36,683 bases of DNA from Candidatus Harrisonbacteria bacterium RIFCSPLOWO2_01_FULL_44_18. GTDB taxonomy: Bacteria; Patescibacteriota; Minisyncoccia; UBA6257; WO2-44-18. Below, in pieces: positions 24,441 to 32,617 of the stretch (positions are counted from its first letter, which is position 1; every line of letters begins with the position of its first letter). The notes below the pieces were generated by a model. That model had not been told where the DNA came from. It saw only the letters and a program-made list of their open reading frames with translations, and searched no databases. Made by a program: the position numbers and the translations under genes. The stretch is taken from contig MHJJ01000005.1 in the NCBI GenBank assembly GCA_001817915.1, positions 33,445 to 70,127 on the forward strand, read 5' to 3'.

Positions 24441-24734
24441 TTATTTTGAAACGGATTCGCGTTGTTCGCGATTACTTCGTTGTAGCACTTTCATAAAATA
24501 CGCGCCTTTATTTTTAATATCCTTCTTTTCCGCTACTTGCTTGGCTAGCTGTATTAGTTTATGTCCGTCATAATTTTTCGCAAGTTTGATATATAGGGCT
24601 TTATGCCGAGGATCTTCAAGAATAGCCGCGATTTCCAAACCAATCAATTGGTGGGGCTGATGAACGCGGGATTTTTTGGACCTTTCCCGCATTGTATCGA
24701 AATATTGTTCACTGGAATCCTTAAGTGACTTCAT
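24441..24734 (-). CDS. Hypothetical protein
   Basis: Complete ORF with TATAAT-N6-ATG start, divergent to ThpR. Confidence 0.65.
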   Translation of the reverse strand: MKSLKDSSEQYFDTMRERSKKSRVHQPHQLIGLEIAAILEDPRHKALYIKLAKNYDGHKLIQLAKQVAEKKDIKNKGAYFMKVLQRSNREQRESVSK

Positions 24735-24751
24735 ATTATGATTATACCAAG

Positions 24752-25321
24752 ATGAAACGGCGTTTGTTTATTGCTATTAATCTGCCGACGGAAATTAAAC
24801 GGGGCATAGAAAAAGAAGCGGAAAGGTTAAAGCCAATCTTGGATCCATCGGTGAGATTTTCTCATCCCGAAAATTGGCACCTTACTTTGTCATTTTTGGG
24901 CTACCAAGATGATCAAGATATTAATTTGATAGTCAATTCAATGCAAACTGCGACGCCCAAATTTTCACCTCCAACGATTAAGTTTAAAAAAATTCTTTAC
25001 GGCCCTCCTGATAAATCTCCAAGAATGGTTTGGATTTTGGGCGCGCCGGAAACCTCGACGATCTTAGGCAAAATTAAAAATGAGCTGGAAGACACCCTTT
25101 TACAAAATGGCATCGGGCTTAAAATTGAAAAACGTTCGTTTTCCGCCCATTTGACTCTGGCAAGATTTCAAGGAATTCCGTCAAAGTCTTTGCTGAAAAT
25201 TGAAAAAGATCTATCGCTCGAGTTTGAAGCCGAAAGCCTGGATCTTATGGAATCAACGCTTAAACGTTCCGGGGCGGAATACGCGGTTTTATTAAAAGTG
25301 GCTTTTAAAAGCGATTTGTAA
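24752..25321 (+). CDS. thpR: RNA 2',3'-cyclic phosphodiesterase / 2'-5' RNA ligase family (start corrected from GTG 24725)
   Basis: MKRRLFIAINLP...HLTLSFLG...HLTLARF (two HxTL motifs). Confidence 0.9.
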   Translation: MKRRLFIAINLPTEIKRGIEKEAERLKPILDPSVRFSHPENWHLTLSFLGYQDDQDINLIVNSMQTATPKFSPPTIKFKKILYGPPDKSPRMVWILGAPETSTILGKIKNELEDTLLQNGIGLKIEKRSFSAHLTLARFQGIPSKSLLKIEKDLSLEFEAESLDLMESTLKRSGAEYAVLLKVAFKSDL

Positions 25322-25330
25322 TAAGATAAA

Positions 25331-25430
25331 TAAGATTCCACGCGAATATATATGCGAATGTTTGCGAATGATATGCTAATATTCGCATAAAATTCGTAAA
25401 GATTCGCACCAGTCATTCGCATGTAACACC
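25331..25430 (+). repeat. Family-2 junction element immediately upstream of ctpA
   Basis: 98/100 identical to 272-371. Confidence 0.94.
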
Positions 25431-26660
25431 ATGAAATTTACTTCCAAACAAATAATTTTGGCGGTCTCCGCGGTAATGATTGCCGCTCTGCTTAGCGGCG
25501 GCTTTTATTATTTTGGTTATAAAACCGGCGTTCAACAATCTAAAACCATTATTATCGAGGAAGCGCGCAATATTGAAACTCCGGAAAAAATCGGGGTGGA
25601 TTTCAGCGTTTTTTGGCAAGCTTGGGAAAAACTTAAAGAAGAACACGTTCGCGGCGCCGAAGCCAAAAATCAAGATTTAGTTTATGGCGCGATTTCCGGA
25701 ATGGTTGATTCTCTGAAAGACCCCAATACTAATTTTTTCCCTCCCGAAGATTCAAAGAAATTCGAAGAGGACGTTAATGGCAGTTTTGGCGGCATCGGCG
25801 CCGAAATCGGCATCCGCGACGATCAATTGGTCATTGTCGCGCCGCTCAAGGGATCGCCCGCGGAAAGAGCGGGATTAAAAAGCGGCGATAAAATTTTGAA
25901 AGTTGATGACAAGGTTACGGCAGGGATGAAAGTCAATGACGCGGTTAAAATTATCCGAGGCGAAATAGGCGCCAAAGTAGTCTTGATGATTTCACGAAAA
26001 GACTGGGAAAATCCCAAAGATATTTCCATCGTCAGAGAAACGATAATTATTCCAACGGTTGATTGGGAAATGAAAGAGGGAAATCTGGCGCACATAAAAC
26101 TTTATAATTTCAGCGAAAACGCCCCCTTGGCTTTTTACAAGGCCGGATTGGAGGCGCTTCTTAACGGCGCCCAAGGAGTTATTTTGGATTTAAGAAACGA
26201 TCCCGGAGGTTTTTTGGAAGTAGCGGTGCATTTAGCCGGTTGGTTTTTAGAAAAGGGGAGTACGGTGGTAGCCGAAGAATTTCGCTCCGGCAATAATCGA
26301 ACCTTCGCGGCTCAAGGCAATGAAGCGTTAAAAGATTTGCCTGTAGTGGTAATTATTAATCAAGGTTCGGCGTCGGCCTCGGAGATTTTAGCTGGCGCGC
26401 TTCGAGATAATCGCGGCGTTAAGCTAATCGGAGAAAAAAGTTTCGGAAAGGGGACTGTTCAGGAATTATTTCGGCTTAAAGATGATTCATCCATTAAAAT
26501 AACCGTTGCCCGCTGGTTGCTGCCAAATGGCCAGGTAATTGATGAGAACGGACTGCAGCCGGATTACGAAGTTAAATTGACCGAAGAAGACGCGAAAGCC
26601 GGCAAGGATCCGCAATTGGAAAAGGCGATAGAGGTTTTGAAAGCAGAGCTTTCAAAATAA
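25431..26660 (+). CDS. S41 family C-terminal processing peptidase with PDZ domain
   Basis: FGGIGAEIGIRDDQLVIVAPLKGSPAERAGLKSGDKI...GVILDLRNDPGGFLEVAV...QGSASASEILAGALRDN...GEKSFGKGTVQ. Confidence 0.95.
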   Translation: MKFTSKQIILAVSAVMIAALLSGGFYYFGYKTGVQQSKTIIIEEARNIETPEKIGVDFSVFWQAWEKLKEEHVRGAEAKNQDLVYGAISGMVDSLKDPNTNFFPPEDSKKFEEDVNGSFGGIGAEIGIRDDQLVIVAPLKGSPAERAGLKSGDKILKVDDKVTAGMKVNDAVKIIRGEIGAKVVLMISRKDWENPKDISIVRETIIIPTVDWEMKEGNLAHIKLYNFSENAPLAFYKAGLEALLNGAQGVILDLRNDPGGFLEVAVHLAGWFLEKGSTVVAEEFRSGNNRTFAAQGNEALKDLPVVVIINQGSASASEILAGALRDNRGVKLIGEKSFGKGTVQELFRLKDDSSIKITVARWLLPNGQVIDENGLQPDYEVKLTEEDAKAGKDPQLEKAIEVLKAELSK

Positions 26661-26661
26661 T

Positions 26662-26732
26662 TGAATTATGAAATAAGTACGGATAATGACTCCGTTCCTT
26701 AATTCATTATTCCTAATTCATAATTCAAGTTC
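26662..26732. repeat. AT-rich GAATTATGAA/TTCATAATTC element between ctpA and rplI
   Basis: TTGAATTATGAAATAAGTACGG...CCTTAATTCATTATTCCTAATTCATAATTCAAG. Confidence 0.75.
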
Positions 26733-26736
26733 CACA

Positions 26737-27165
26737 ATGAAAGTCTTATTATTACTGGACGTTAAAAAGGTGGGGAAGAAGTATGACGTCAAAGAAGTAT
26801 CCGACGGTTATGCCCGGAATTTTTTAATTCCTAAAAAATTAGCGGCGGCGGCTGATGAAAAAATGATGAAAATTAAAACTGACTGGGAAAAAGAGGAAAG
26901 CCGAAGCCTGGAAGAACGGAAAGCAAGGGCGGCGAAACTGAAAAATGAGATATTTGAATTTTATTTAAAAACCGGCGAGAAAAACGAGGTTTTTAGTTCA
27001 ATTAAGGGCCTTGATATTAAAAAATCCTTGCTGGAAAAAGGATTTGAAGGCGCGGAGGTCGTTTTGGATAAACCCATTAAAACAATGGGAGAGCATTTGA
27101 TTGAGGTGAATTTTGGCAAGGGCGTTCTCGGAAAAGCGCGGGTTATAACACGTGCACAATCTTGA
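26737..27165 (+). CDS. rplI: 50S ribosomal protein bL9 (start corrected from 26686)
   Basis: MKVLLLLDVKKVGKKYDVKEVSDGYARNFLIPKKLAAAA. Confidence 0.94.
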   Translation: MKVLLLLDVKKVGKKYDVKEVSDGYARNFLIPKKLAAAADEKMMKIKTDWEKEESRSLEERKARAAKLKNEIFEFYLKTGEKNEVFSSIKGLDIKKSLLEKGFEGAEVVLDKPIKTMGEHLIEVNFGKGVLGKARVITRAQS

Positions 27166-27415
27166 TATAGCGTCGGCGGCCGTCAAAACGGGTCTTTTTG
27201 CCGGAAACAAATTTAACCACGCCGGTTTTTAACGCGTATAATGTGTCGTCCCCGGCTCTTGCCACGTTATCGCCCGGCGAATATCTTGCGCCTCTTTGTC
27301 TAATAATAATTTCGCCGACGTTAATCTTTTCGCCGTGGTTTATTTTGATGCCAAGACGTTTGGCGGCCGAATCCCGTCCTAATTTAGTTGAACCTCCGGA
27401 TTTAGTATGTGCCAT
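27143..27415 (-). CDS. rpmA: 50S ribosomal protein bL27
   Basis: MAHTKSGGSTKLGRDSAAKRLGIKINHGEKINVGEIIIRQRGARYSPGDNV. Confidence 0.96.
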   Translation of the reverse strand: MAHTKSGGSTKLGRDSAAKRLGIKINHGEKINVGEIIIRQRGARYSPGDNVARAGDDTLYALKTGVVKFVSGKKTRFDGRRRYIKIVHVL

Positions 27416-27595
27416 ACTTGTCTAAAAATTATAAATAATTTTTAGCTACAAGCATGAGCAATCCGCCAGTTGGCGGAGAAGGCGGATGCCATACCTATAG
27501 CTAATTGTTATAGTATAGAGTATAGTATACAAAAGCCATGCCGTCAAATCCCTAAAAACTTGTCTATGTAGGTCTGCGAAATACGAAAAAATACA

Positions 27596-27781
27596 ATGTT
27601 TTTTAGAATTAAGTTTTGGTTTCAGGAACACAAGCGGGAAATAGTTCTTTTTGCCCTGCTTTTTTTGATAAGTTCAATTAGTTTCGGTTTAGGATATTTA
27701 TTCGCCAGGGAATCAAACACGGCGCCGATAATTATTGAAAAAAATTCAGTGGGCTTGACAGATTCTGTGGATATGCTATAA
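27596..27781 (+). CDS. Small N-terminally anchored (single TM) protein, possibly a truncated remnant
   Basis: REIVLFALLFLISSISFGLGYLFARESNTAPIIIEKNS then early stop; an ncRNA promoter overlaps its 3' end. Confidence 0.5.
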   Translation: MFFRIKFWFQEHKREIVLFALLFLISSISFGLGYLFARESNTAPIIIEKNSVGLTDSVDML

Positions 27782-27782
27782 T
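27755..27782 (+). promoter_or_regulatory. Sigma70 promoter TTGACA-N16-TATAAT
   Basis: TTGACA 27755-27760, TATAAT 27777-27782. Confidence 0.88.
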
Positions 27783-27788
27783 GGAAAT

Positions 27789-28163
27789 AGAACCTTAAAA
27801 AACCTACCTGCCTCGATCAGAGGCCCCGAAAAACAGCATTTTAAATAAATATAGGGGCCTCCGATCGGGTGCAGGTGGGTAGGCGCAGCCACTCGAGCAC
27901 CCCCCGGGAATCCTAAGGGGGAAACCGCCTTGGGCAAGGCCGCGTCGCGAAAGCGAGGCGGCGGAGGGGGAACTTAGCCTTGATCGCCCTGATCTGATTG
28001 GGGTACGGCAGTTGTCATTCAGGAAATGGGAACCCTCTGGATGCGTACCACTGTCGTCATGGCACTTCCCCCTCCACTGCGCCTGCGTCTGAAAAAGTTG
28101 CAGATCAGGGTTGCCGCAGGCAATCCTGATGCGCCCCTCCGTCGGTCGGAGGGGCCTCTTTTT
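27789..28163 (+). ncRNA. Candidate large structured noncoding RNA, family not recognised
   Basis: Consensus promoter; long stem 27803-27827/27854-27883; GAAA-capped hairpin GCCGCGTCGC-GAAA-GCGAGGCGGC; GCCCTGATCTG/CAGATCAGGG long-range pairing; terminator; no ORF. Confidence 0.75.
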
Positions 28164-28165
28164 AC
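28130..28165 (+). terminator. Strong rho-independent terminator
   Basis: GCGCCCCTCCGTCGGTCGGAGGGGCCTCTTTTT. Confidence 0.9.
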
Positions 28166-29460
28166 CCTAAACGGTCATTTTGAATAAAAATACGAAGTCC
28201 TTTTAGCCAAATTTTCATCGCTTTCCAGAACGGTAAAATCGAAATCAGATAATTTAATTCCACCAAACCTTTAATAACCCATCCTATTAATCCCGAGACA
28301 ACAATCGGGCCGAATTTAGCAACCGCCCACTTTCCGCCGACAGGTATGATATAAGGGTAATCCATCGGCTTGTAGCTTTTGATTCGGGGTTTATAGTTTT
28401 TAAATTCTATAGATTTGATTTGTTCTATAATATTGCGCGCCGCGACATTGGCTTGAGATATGGCGGCTCGAGCAACTCCGGGAATCGGTTTTCCGGTAAC
28501 AATATCATAAAAACAAACCGCATCGCCAATGCCATAAATTTTCCCGTACAATTTGAGGTTTGAACTTTGTGGTAAACATTCCATTTCACCGGCAACCTCG
28601 ATACGCCCTCTTTTTTCCGTTTTTAAAGGCAAAGTTGCCACCAGAGGGACTGCTTTGACTCCGCCAGTCCAAATCAAAATATCGTAAGACATTTCACGTT
28701 TGCTTTTCAAAATAGCTTTCCCGGGCCGAATAAGTTCAATGGAATCGCCGACTGATACTTCCACGCCCAAATTTTTTAATCGTTTTTGAATCTTATTGAC
28801 AATTTTTGGATGAAACCCGGGCAGAATCGTCAAACTTGCCTCAACTATCGTAACTTGAGAAACGCATTGCCTAATGTCTTTTTTTAATTGGCAAAGCCAT
28901 TCTTGAATTTCACCGGCAAGTTCCACCCCCGTTGATCCGCCTCCTCCTATGACAATTTTTATAATATCCTTGCCTAAAGCCGCCAAATCCAAAATTTTAT
29001 CCCGAATCTTTAATGCGTCTATAAAAGTTTTTAAGGCGAAAGAATTTTCTTTTAGGCCCTCTATGTCAAAATAGTTTGTTTCCGAACCAAGCGCCAAAAC
29101 TAAATAATCGAATTTTAGTTCTTCATGGGTGACTTCAAACGCTTTGCAATGAACATCGCCGTTTATCAGATCGATTCCTTCGACTTGGCTGTTGATAAAT
29201 TTTATGGGCAGATTTTTAATTACTTCCGCCATCGGGAAAGTAATAATTTCTTTGATTTGAAAATAGTTGGCAGTTTCTTTAGATGTGGTGGCAGCCTCGT
29301 ACAATGTTGGCGTGAAGGTTTGGTAATTATTTCGGTCAACCAAAACCACTTTGTATTTATTGGCTAGATTCAGATTTTTGATTTTCTTGGCAATTAAAAC
29401 AGCGGCTCGCAAACCGCCGAAGCCAGCGCCCAGAACTACAATGGATTGTTTTTCGGCCAT
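28162..29460 (-). CDS. Type II NADH dehydrogenase-like FAD oxidoreductase
   Basis: IVVLGAGFGGLRAAVLIAKK...IVIGGGGSTGVELAGEIQEW...YGIGDAVCF. Confidence 0.9.
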   Translation of the reverse strand: MAEKQSIVVLGAGFGGLRAAVLIAKKIKNLNLANKYKVVLVDRNNYQTFTPTLYEAATTSKETANYFQIKEIITFPMAEVIKNLPIKFINSQVEGIDLINGDVHCKAFEVTHEELKFDYLVLALGSETNYFDIEGLKENSFALKTFIDALKIRDKILDLAALGKDIIKIVIGGGGSTGVELAGEIQEWLCQLKKDIRQCVSQVTIVEASLTILPGFHPKIVNKIQKRLKNLGVEVSVGDSIELIRPGKAILKSKREMSYDILIWTGGVKAVPLVATLPLKTEKRGRIEVAGEMECLPQSSNLKLYGKIYGIGDAVCFYDIVTGKPIPGVARAAISQANVAARNIIEQIKSIEFKNYKPRIKSYKPMDYPYIIPVGGKWAVAKFGPIVVSGLIGWVIKGLVELNYLISILPFWKAMKIWLKGLRIFIQNDRLG

Positions 29461-29495
29461 ACCATCATTATATATTTAAGTGTTATAATTTTAAA

Positions 29496-30566
29496 ATGCG
29501 GTTTTTAAGCAAGCTGACAGATCATAATTTAGGCAATCGAATCGCGCTGCTGCGAGTTGATTTTAATATTGATTTTTCGGCAATAAGATTGGGACAAGAC
29601 TTGCTACGTCTAGAAGCTGTTTTGCCGACGATAAAATTTTTATTGGAACGCGGCGCCAAAGTAATTATCCTAAGCCATCGCGGCCGCCCCGCCCCAAAGA
29701 GAAGCGAGGCTTCGAAGAGGGTTGAGTTTTCTCTAATATCGTTTGTTTCGATTCTAGAAAAAAAGCTAAAACAGAAAGTCGGTTTTACCTCCAATCTATC
29801 GACATCGCAAGTCCATAGATTGTTGCGGAACTGCCGTATTGTTTTGTTGGAAAATCTTCGATTTTGGCCCGAGGAAGAAAAAAATGGCCTTAATTTTGCC
29901 AAAAAATTGGCTAAATTAGGCGATTTTTACGTTAATGACGCGTTTGCCGTATGCCATCGAAAGAACGCGTCAGTCGTTCAATTACCGAGATTATTGCCGT
30001 CATACGCCGGGCTTTTATTGGAAAAAGAAATAAAAATGTTGTCTACGCTTATAAAATCGCCCCCAAGGCCGTTTGTTCTGATATTTGGAGGGGCCAAAAT
30101 TAAAGATAAGCTGCCGGCCATCAAGAATCTTTTATCAAAGGCTGATGCCCTGCTGTTGGGTTCTTCAGTTTTGCAGACAAAAGAACGATTGCCTTATTCA
30201 AAAAAAATACACAAACCGGCCGATTGGATTATGAAAGATGGAAAAATACTGGACATCGGCGCGTTAACGGTTGATGATTACAGAGTTTGGATTAAAAATG
30301 CGAAAATGATTTTATGGAATGGGCCGCTTGGTAAAACTGAAGATTCTCGTTTTGCGAAAGGATCAATCGAAATTGCCAAAGCGCTAATTCAAGGCAAGGC
30401 ATTTTCTATAATTGGAGGAGGGGAGACGACGGCGCTTTTTTTGAGCGTAATTTCTAATTACCAATCGTTAATTTCTAAAAATAAACTGTTTCTTTCCACT
30501 GGCGGCGGAGCAATGTTGGAATTTTTGAGCGGGAAAAAATTACCGGGCATTGAAGCTCTGAAATAA
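29496..30566 (+). CDS. pgk: Phosphoglycerate kinase
   Basis: ALLRVDFNIDF...VIILSHRGRP...LLENLRFWPEEE...FVNDAF-type...STGGGAMLEFLSGKKLPGIEAL. Confidence 0.95.
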   Translation: MRFLSKLTDHNLGNRIALLRVDFNIDFSAIRLGQDLLRLEAVLPTIKFLLERGAKVIILSHRGRPAPKRSEASKRVEFSLISFVSILEKKLKQKVGFTSNLSTSQVHRLLRNCRIVLLENLRFWPEEEKNGLNFAKKLAKLGDFYVNDAFAVCHRKNASVVQLPRLLPSYAGLLLEKEIKMLSTLIKSPPRPFVLIFGGAKIKDKLPAIKNLLSKADALLLGSSVLQTKERLPYSKKIHKPADWIMKDGKILDIGALTVDDYRVWIKNAKMILWNGPLGKTEDSRFAKGSIEIAKALIQGKAFSIIGGGETTALFLSVISNYQSLISKNKLFLSTGGGAMLEFLSGKKLPGIEALK

Positions 30567-31408
30567 TGAAAAATATAATTATAATTTATCATGCTGATTG
30601 TTCCGACGGTTTCGGTGGGGCTTACGCCGCCTGGAAAAAATTCGGCGATAACGCCACTTATATTGCCGGTAAGCACCACGAACTGCCGCTGACTAATCTA
30701 AAAAACAAAGAAATTTATTTCATTGATTTCATCTATCTTGCTGACGCTTTAAGACTGCTAATGAAAAACAATCGCCGCGTTACGGCCATTGACCATCATA
30801 TCTCGGCCAAAGCGCTGGCGAAAACCACTCAGTATTATTCTTACGCGCTGAACCATTCCGGCGCCGTATTGGCTTGGCAATATTTTCATCCGCAAAAGAA
30901 AGTGCCACAGTTGTTGCGCTACATTGAAGACACGGATTTATGGAAATTTAAACTGCCCAAAACGAAAGAAATTTTTGCTTATCAAAATCTTTTTGAGCGG
31001 AACTTCAAAGTTTGGGATAAAATGATTTGCGATTTTGAAAATGCCAAAAAACGGCAGGAGGTCGTTAAAAACGGAGGCCTGATTCTGAAATACGAGGATA
31101 TATTGATCAAACGTCTGGTGAGCAATGCCGAAACGGTGGAATTTGTCGGCCATAAAACCCTGGCCGTTAATTCGCCGGTGCTGATGTCGCAGATCGGTCA
31201 CGAGTTGGTCAAAAAGATGCCCCCGATTGGCATCATTTGGAACAAAAAAGAAGGTAAAATTGTAGTTTCGCTCCGTTCCGATGGCAAAGTTAATGTGGCT
31301 AAAATCGCGGAACGCTACGGCGGCGGAGGACATAAAGCGGCCGCTGGGTTTTCCTTAGATGCCGGTAAAAAAATGCCATGGATAAATTATTCCCCGAAGA
31401 AAAAATAA
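30566..31408 (+). CDS. DHH/DHHA1 family phosphoesterase
   Basis: YHADCSDGFGGAYAAWK...AIDHHISAKAL...RYGGGGHKAAAGF. Confidence 0.92.
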   Translation: MKNIIIIYHADCSDGFGGAYAAWKKFGDNATYIAGKHHELPLTNLKNKEIYFIDFIYLADALRLLMKNNRRVTAIDHHISAKALAKTTQYYSYALNHSGAVLAWQYFHPQKKVPQLLRYIEDTDLWKFKLPKTKEIFAYQNLFERNFKVWDKMICDFENAKKRQEVVKNGGLILKYEDILIKRLVSNAETVEFVGHKTLAVNSPVLMSQIGHELVKKMPPIGIIWNKKEGKIVVSLRSDGKVNVAKIAERYGGGGHKAAAGFSLDAGKKMPWINYSPKKK

Positions 31409-31800
31409 TCATATATACTGATGGCGGCTCCAGAGGCAATCCCGGCCCTGCCGCTATTGGGGCGGTTGTCGGTTCAAAAAAATACGGCGAATATATCGGT
31501 GAAGCTACTAATAATGTCGCCGAATACAAGGCTTTGATTTTTGCTTTGAAAAAAGCGAAGGCGTTATTAGGGAAAAAGCAGGCGGCGGAAACTGATGTGA
31601 AAGTTAATTTGGACAGCGAGTTATTGGTTAAACAGCTGGATGGCCATTATAAGATTTTGGACATCAACCTTCAGCCGCTCTTTATAGAAGTCTGGAATCT
31701 TAAACTTGATTTCAAGAATGTTGAGTTAAAACATATCCCGCGCGAGAGGAACAAGGAAGCGGACAGGTTAGTCAACGAAGCGCTGGACAAAAGAATATAA
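31378..31800 (+). CDS. RNase HI-like
   Basis: IIYTDGGSRGNPGPAAIGAVV...NNVAEYKALIFAL...LDSELLVKQLDGHYK; 31-nt overlap with the DHH gene. Confidence 0.93.
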   Translation: MDKLFPEEKIIIYTDGGSRGNPGPAAIGAVVGSKKYGEYIGEATNNVAEYKALIFALKKAKALLGKKQAAETDVKVNLDSELLVKQLDGHYKILDINLQPLFIEVWNLKLDFKNVELKHIPRERNKEADRLVNEALDKRI

Positions 31801-31844
31801 AAAAGCGGCTAATTGCCGGAAATTTTATTCCTTGTCAACTAATA

Positions 31845-31876
31845 AAAATACCTCGTCTTAAGACAAGGTATTTTTA
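31845..31876 (-). terminator. Terminator hairpin downstream of rnpB
   Basis: TAAAAATACCTCGTCTTAAGACAAGGTATTTTTA. Confidence 0.85.
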
Positions 31877-31878
31877 GC

Positions 31879-32259
31879 GGCTAGCAATTCGTAAGCCGGA
31901 TTCTGTCTAATCCGATTAATCATCGGATCGAGACGATCATTTATCTGGGATCAACATTGCTGTTGACCTCTGGCGGCACTCCCTAAAACAACTTGCGTTG
32001 TTCGGGCTCGGCCTTGCGCCCAGTAAGGATTTAGCCGTTTCACATCCGCTTTTTATCCCTATAGCGGATCTGGACCTTCTACGTTAGGATGGGGTCCGTC
32101 CGACTCTTTCGCGTCGGACCGTCTCTGTTCGCACCTCTTCCGCCGGTTGGCGGATGACGGCTGTTAGCCGCTACCTTTTTATCCCGCCAATGGCGGGAGG
32201 GTGTCCGGACTTTCCTCTCCTCGGCCTACGCCGAAGAGCGATCGCCTGAATTACCAGCC
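31879..32259 (-). ncRNA. rnpB: RNase P RNA
   Basis: Minus strand GAGGAAAGTCCGGACACCC; P1 pairing GGCTGGTAATT/AATTGCTAGCC; promoter and terminator present. Confidence 0.93.
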
Positions 32260-32265
32260 TTTTAA

Positions 32266-32294
32266 ATACTAGCATGTTCTTATGCGCTTGACAA
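32266..32294 (-). promoter_or_regulatory. rnpB promoter TTGTCA-N17-TAGTAT
   Basis: -35 complement at 32289-32294; -10 complement ATACTA at 32266-32271. Confidence 0.8.
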
Positions 32295-32316
32295 GGGGTA
32301 GAATATAGTTCATAAT
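32288..32316 (+). promoter_or_regulatory. Divergent promoter TTGACA-N17-CATAAT
   Basis: TTGACA 32288-32293, CATAAT 32311-32316; overlaps the rnpB -35 by 5 bp. Confidence 0.75.
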
Positions 32317-32336
32317 GCCAAAAAAGGAGGTGGCGG

Positions 32337-32600
32337 ATGGCTTCAGTCGTAAGAGTGCTAAGTGTCCTGCGACAAGATAATAAAGCTTGCCGAGTCAAGG
32401 TTGCTGTCTGTGACGAAACGGGCGCAGAAGACTATGTCGCGACCTTTGTGTTTCGTAACGGCAAAATGCGGATTCGCGACGCGCATCCAAAAGACGATCG
32501 GGGCCGTTGGTTTATCCCGCCAAAGTACTTTGGGTCGCTGAGAAAAACGGCGGCGGCGATCATTTACGAAAATCGCGCAATACCTAAAGCGGCTCGATAA
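32337..32600 (+). CDS. Small basic hypothetical protein
   Basis: SD AAAAAAGGAGGTGGCGG before ATG; own promoter and terminator. Confidence 0.7.
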   Translation: MASVVRVLSVLRQDNKACRVKVAVCDETGAEDYVATFVFRNGKMRIRDAHPKDDRGRWFIPPKYFGSLRKTAAAIIYENRAIPKAAR

Positions 32601-32617
32601 TTATCGGCCGCTTTTTA
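32586..32617 (+). terminator. Rho-independent terminator
   Basis: AAAGCGGCTCGATAATTATCGGCCGCTTTTT. Confidence 0.7.

Noticed and set aside
27789-28163. tmRNA or SRP RNA assignment for the structured RNA
   Set aside because: Characteristic tmRNA ends and tag reading frame, and the SRP apical motif, were not found by eye; left unassigned.
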